From NCBI RefSeq assembly GCF_048771995.1, contig NC_133024.1:22398001-22462000 (forward strand): a DNA stretch of 64,000 nt, written 5' to 3'. Below, one piece after another: positions 61,459 through 64,000 of the stretch. The notes below the pieces were generated by a model, which saw nothing but the letters and a program-made list of their open reading frames with translations, searched no databases and was not told where the DNA came from. Every line of letters starts with the position of its first letter. Position 1 is the stretch's first letter. Both the position numbers and the translations under genes were made by a program. The DNA comes from Taeniopygia guttata. Lineage: Eukaryota > Chordata > Aves > Passeriformes > Estrildidae.

Positions 61459-63435
61459 CAACTTATCTTTAATTCACTTCAAATTCATTAGACTTCATAA
61501 AAACTGGCATTTCAAAGATAATGCTTTGATTTAGGGAAGGATGAAAACGGAAGGATTAAAATTTGGATAGTATTTGGATTTTGGTGGATGTAGACCCTGA
61601 TTCTTATTTCATGTTTACTGGCATATCTCTTCTGGTATCAGAAGTACATTCCAGAATATGCTACATCTTGACTACAGCTCACCAGGTTTACAACGGCAAA
61701 TTAAACAGCTTTTCCCCAGACCTCAGATGACAAATGAGCAGCTACATATCTGTAAGCTGGGTAAAATTCTTCACTAGTTCCTCATATGACAGAATATTCT
61801 TTGACACCAAAGAGCTCAGAAAAAAATACTCCTTTCCCCAAAGAAAAACCTTCAACGTTTTGTCTAGGCTCTAGTTTTCCCTCTCTGTGTCTTTCACATC
61901 TTGATTTACATGGCAGCATTGCTTTTACCAGTGAGGTTATTAGAACAATATTTGTTAACAAACTTGTGCTCCTTCTCCAGCCCCTTGAACTACCCAAACA
62001 AGCTGGTAACAAAGAAAGACATTACCATATAAAAGATTCAATTGCTCTGGCACTCACCTCAAGGTCTCTCTATGCTGCATATTGCCGCCAAGAATCTGGG
62101 CTTCAGCATTTAGGATCTGCTGAACAGTACCTTGCAGGGTACCGGAAGATGCTGAGACCGAACCACCTGTCAGGTTTTTTTCCCCCAAATAAATGGCAAT
62201 GGAACAGGCACAGAACATATGGATGAAGTTACCTGTACTGAATCACAGGCATCTGATAGAGAAGCTGCAGGTGTAAAGAACACACAAAATTGTATATGGA
62301 GATCTACAAAGTCAATACGCAGAAAGTTGTCCAGCATAAAAGAATGTCTCATGTGAAATGCTCAGTGTTCACAAGCAAAAAGTTTTGTAAACTTAAGAAA
62401 GCTTAATTTAAATATAGACACAAGTAAAAGCTAAACTAGCAATTTTTCTTTTTTTCCTTTTTGCATATTTTTGTTAGGTGCTTCTTCTCTGCCTAAAATA
62501 TGAAGTCCAGAGTGCAGTTGGTGTAAGTCCTCACATGGATTTCAAGCAAGACAAAGATAGTGTCAAACACTGATCCAACTGAACTAAGGACCCACGTACT
62601 TTGGGAATTGGCTTTGGGGGAAAAATTCTTACACAGATACACAGAAGACAACTAGGGAGAACACCAGTCCAAACACAATAAAACAAAATACAAACCACCA
62701 ACATATATATGCAGATTAGGAATCAATCTTTCACACTGATCCTACATTCCTTTCATAGCTTTGTCTATGCAGAGAATGTGGGATGTGGCCCTTCAGTCAG
62801 ACTTTTTGCAAATGAAGGGAAGATTATTTGCAATGGTAATGTTTTAAGTTGTTTTGGCATCAGCACAAATTATCGGGGGCAGGATCAGATTCCCACAAAA
62901 ATATGGAAGCTCTCTAGCGAGCAAGGCAGGGATGAGAGAACAATACAGCAGATTAATTCTTGTCCAGTGACCAAAAAGAAGGGAAATTTACACACTTCAA
63001 AACTGTCATTACTTTTTCAAAGAAGAAAGACTACAGTTTATATCATCCCCAAATACAAGGGAACATTACTAGAAAAATCTCTTTCTCAAAAGGAAATGTC
63101 CTTCAGCAGAAATAAATTCTGAGATGGAACCAAAAAGGAAACAACAGAAGCTTGGTAAGGGCCAAAAAGAGAACCGTGTAATTCAGAAAAACAAAGTAGC
63201 AGTTCAAATGATACTGCAGGATGCACAAACACTAGTAGATAATCTCACAGATGACTTCACAGAGCCCCTCATCGACCCAGGTAATTCTTGATTCCATTAG
63301 AAAACAGAGAGAATAATACTAGAAGAGAAAATTAAGAAAACATCCTTCCTCTTTTTTAAAATAAAAATCAAGATTATTTCCCCTCCCCCCCTCTATCTGG
63401 AAGCAGGTTAGCTAACCTTAACAGTCTCAATTTAA

Positions 63436-63474
63436 AATAAAATATATATTTATATATATATTCATATATATAAT
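63436..63474. repeat. AT-rich low-complexity tract
   Basis: Irregular AAATATATATTTATATATATATTC-type sequence. On either strand it is almost wholly A and T. Confidence 0.8.
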
Positions 63475-64000
63475 AAAAGAGAAGATATTAGTGGCAGTGT
63501 ATGCGAAACAAAAAAGAAAACAAAGAAAAATTACTTTTAACAATCTCACTTTTTTGTTTTTTTACACAAATACTGTTGTAAATATATTAAAAAAATCAGC
63601 ATTCTATCTGGTAAACGTCACTTTTGCCCCTCTATAAAATTTTGAATTAAAAAAGTCCCAACAACTCTTTTTTTTAATTATTATTCCCCTCCCCTCCCAC
63701 CCTCTATTCTCTTTCTTCCACAAGAATAAATCCTGATGCAACTTTTTTTTTTTTTTGCAAAGATTGTGGGAACTAACCCTTCTCTTGTACCTAGATCCAT
63801 AGGTTGCAACCTCTGATATTTTTGATTTTCCTCTGTGTTTCTCTTTGCCTTCTGTGAAAGTCCCTCTTGATTGTGCTGAGGCCCTGTGCTCAGCGAAGAC
63901 ACTGAATAAATTACAAAAAAGCCACCGTTGCTCGTTGTCTGTATCTTCTTGGTTTCTGCTATAAGGTGGTGGTGGTATGAGAAAAGCAGCGGGGAGGGTG

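Larger units (their letters stand above)
37480..64000 (-). other. ZBTB20: Probable giant 3'UTR of ZBTB20 (minus strand), partial
   Basis: This is a 26.5-kb AT-rich block with no coding exon on either strand. It starts abruptly at 37.48 kb with T tracts and a group of minus-strand AATAAA hexamers (37674-37669, 37812-37807, 37944-37939), as expected at the 3' end of a minus-strand transcript. In mammals ZBTB20 is the next large gene on this side of DRD3, on the same strand, with an exceptionally long 3'UTR (over 20 kb from memory). Here the stop codon would lie beyond 64 kb. No ZBTB20 codon is seen, so the assignment rests on synteny, strand and composition. Alternatives are plain intergenic DNA or a partly intronic region. 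Confidence 0.45.

Overview
The window looks like avian nuclear DNA. It carries CR1 LINE tails on both strands, two LTR fragments of bird endogenous-retrovirus type, short introns, a compact CpG island, and one vertebrate gene that can be read exon by exon. That gene is the dopamine D3 receptor (DRD3) on the minus strand. Six coding exons between 16487 and 6256 join in phase, with GT/AG boundaries, into a 425-residue class A GPCR. All the amine-receptor landmarks are present: TM2 Asp, TM3 Asp, DRY, the TM5 serines, CWLP, NPIIY and a C-terminal Cys-Cys. The CpG island at 18.2-19.2 kb lies 2 kb upstream of the start-codon exon and is probably the promoter and 5' noncoding exon.

Layout: 1-6.2 kb is sequence downstream of DRD3, with no gene I can recognise. 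6.3-16.5 kb holds the DRD3 coding exons and introns, including a CR1 copy in the largest intron. 16.5-19.3 kb is the 5' side of DRD3, with the CpG island, a GGTCCC hexamer array and a CAAAA-rich tract. 19.3-37.5 kb is an intergenic stretch with CR1 tails, two LTR fragments, a 20-bp minisatellite, poly-T and poly-A tracts, and one weak two-exon candidate for a cysteine-rich secreted protein (23.7-22.96 kb, minus strand). 37.5-64 kb is AT-rich and has no coding exon. It has many long T tracts and several minus-strand AATAAA signals clustered at its left edge.

In mammals DRD3 is followed by ZNF80, TIGIT and then ZBTB20, which lies on the same strand as DRD3 and has a 3'UTR of more than 20 kb. 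The position, strand and composition of the 37.5-64 kb block fit the ZBTB20 3'UTR. This is inferred from synteny, because no ZBTB20 codon is visible. About 1.8 kb from the presumed 3' end is a short hairpin, roughly where MIR568 sits in the human gene. I found no zinc-finger ORF (ZNF80) and no convincing Ig exon (TIGIT) in between.

Nothing here is bacterial, and no operon, CRISPR array, tRNA or rRNA was seen. The most unusual items are the cysteine-rich exon pair, the hexamer array at the DRD3 CpG island, and the very long gene-free block with its hairpin.
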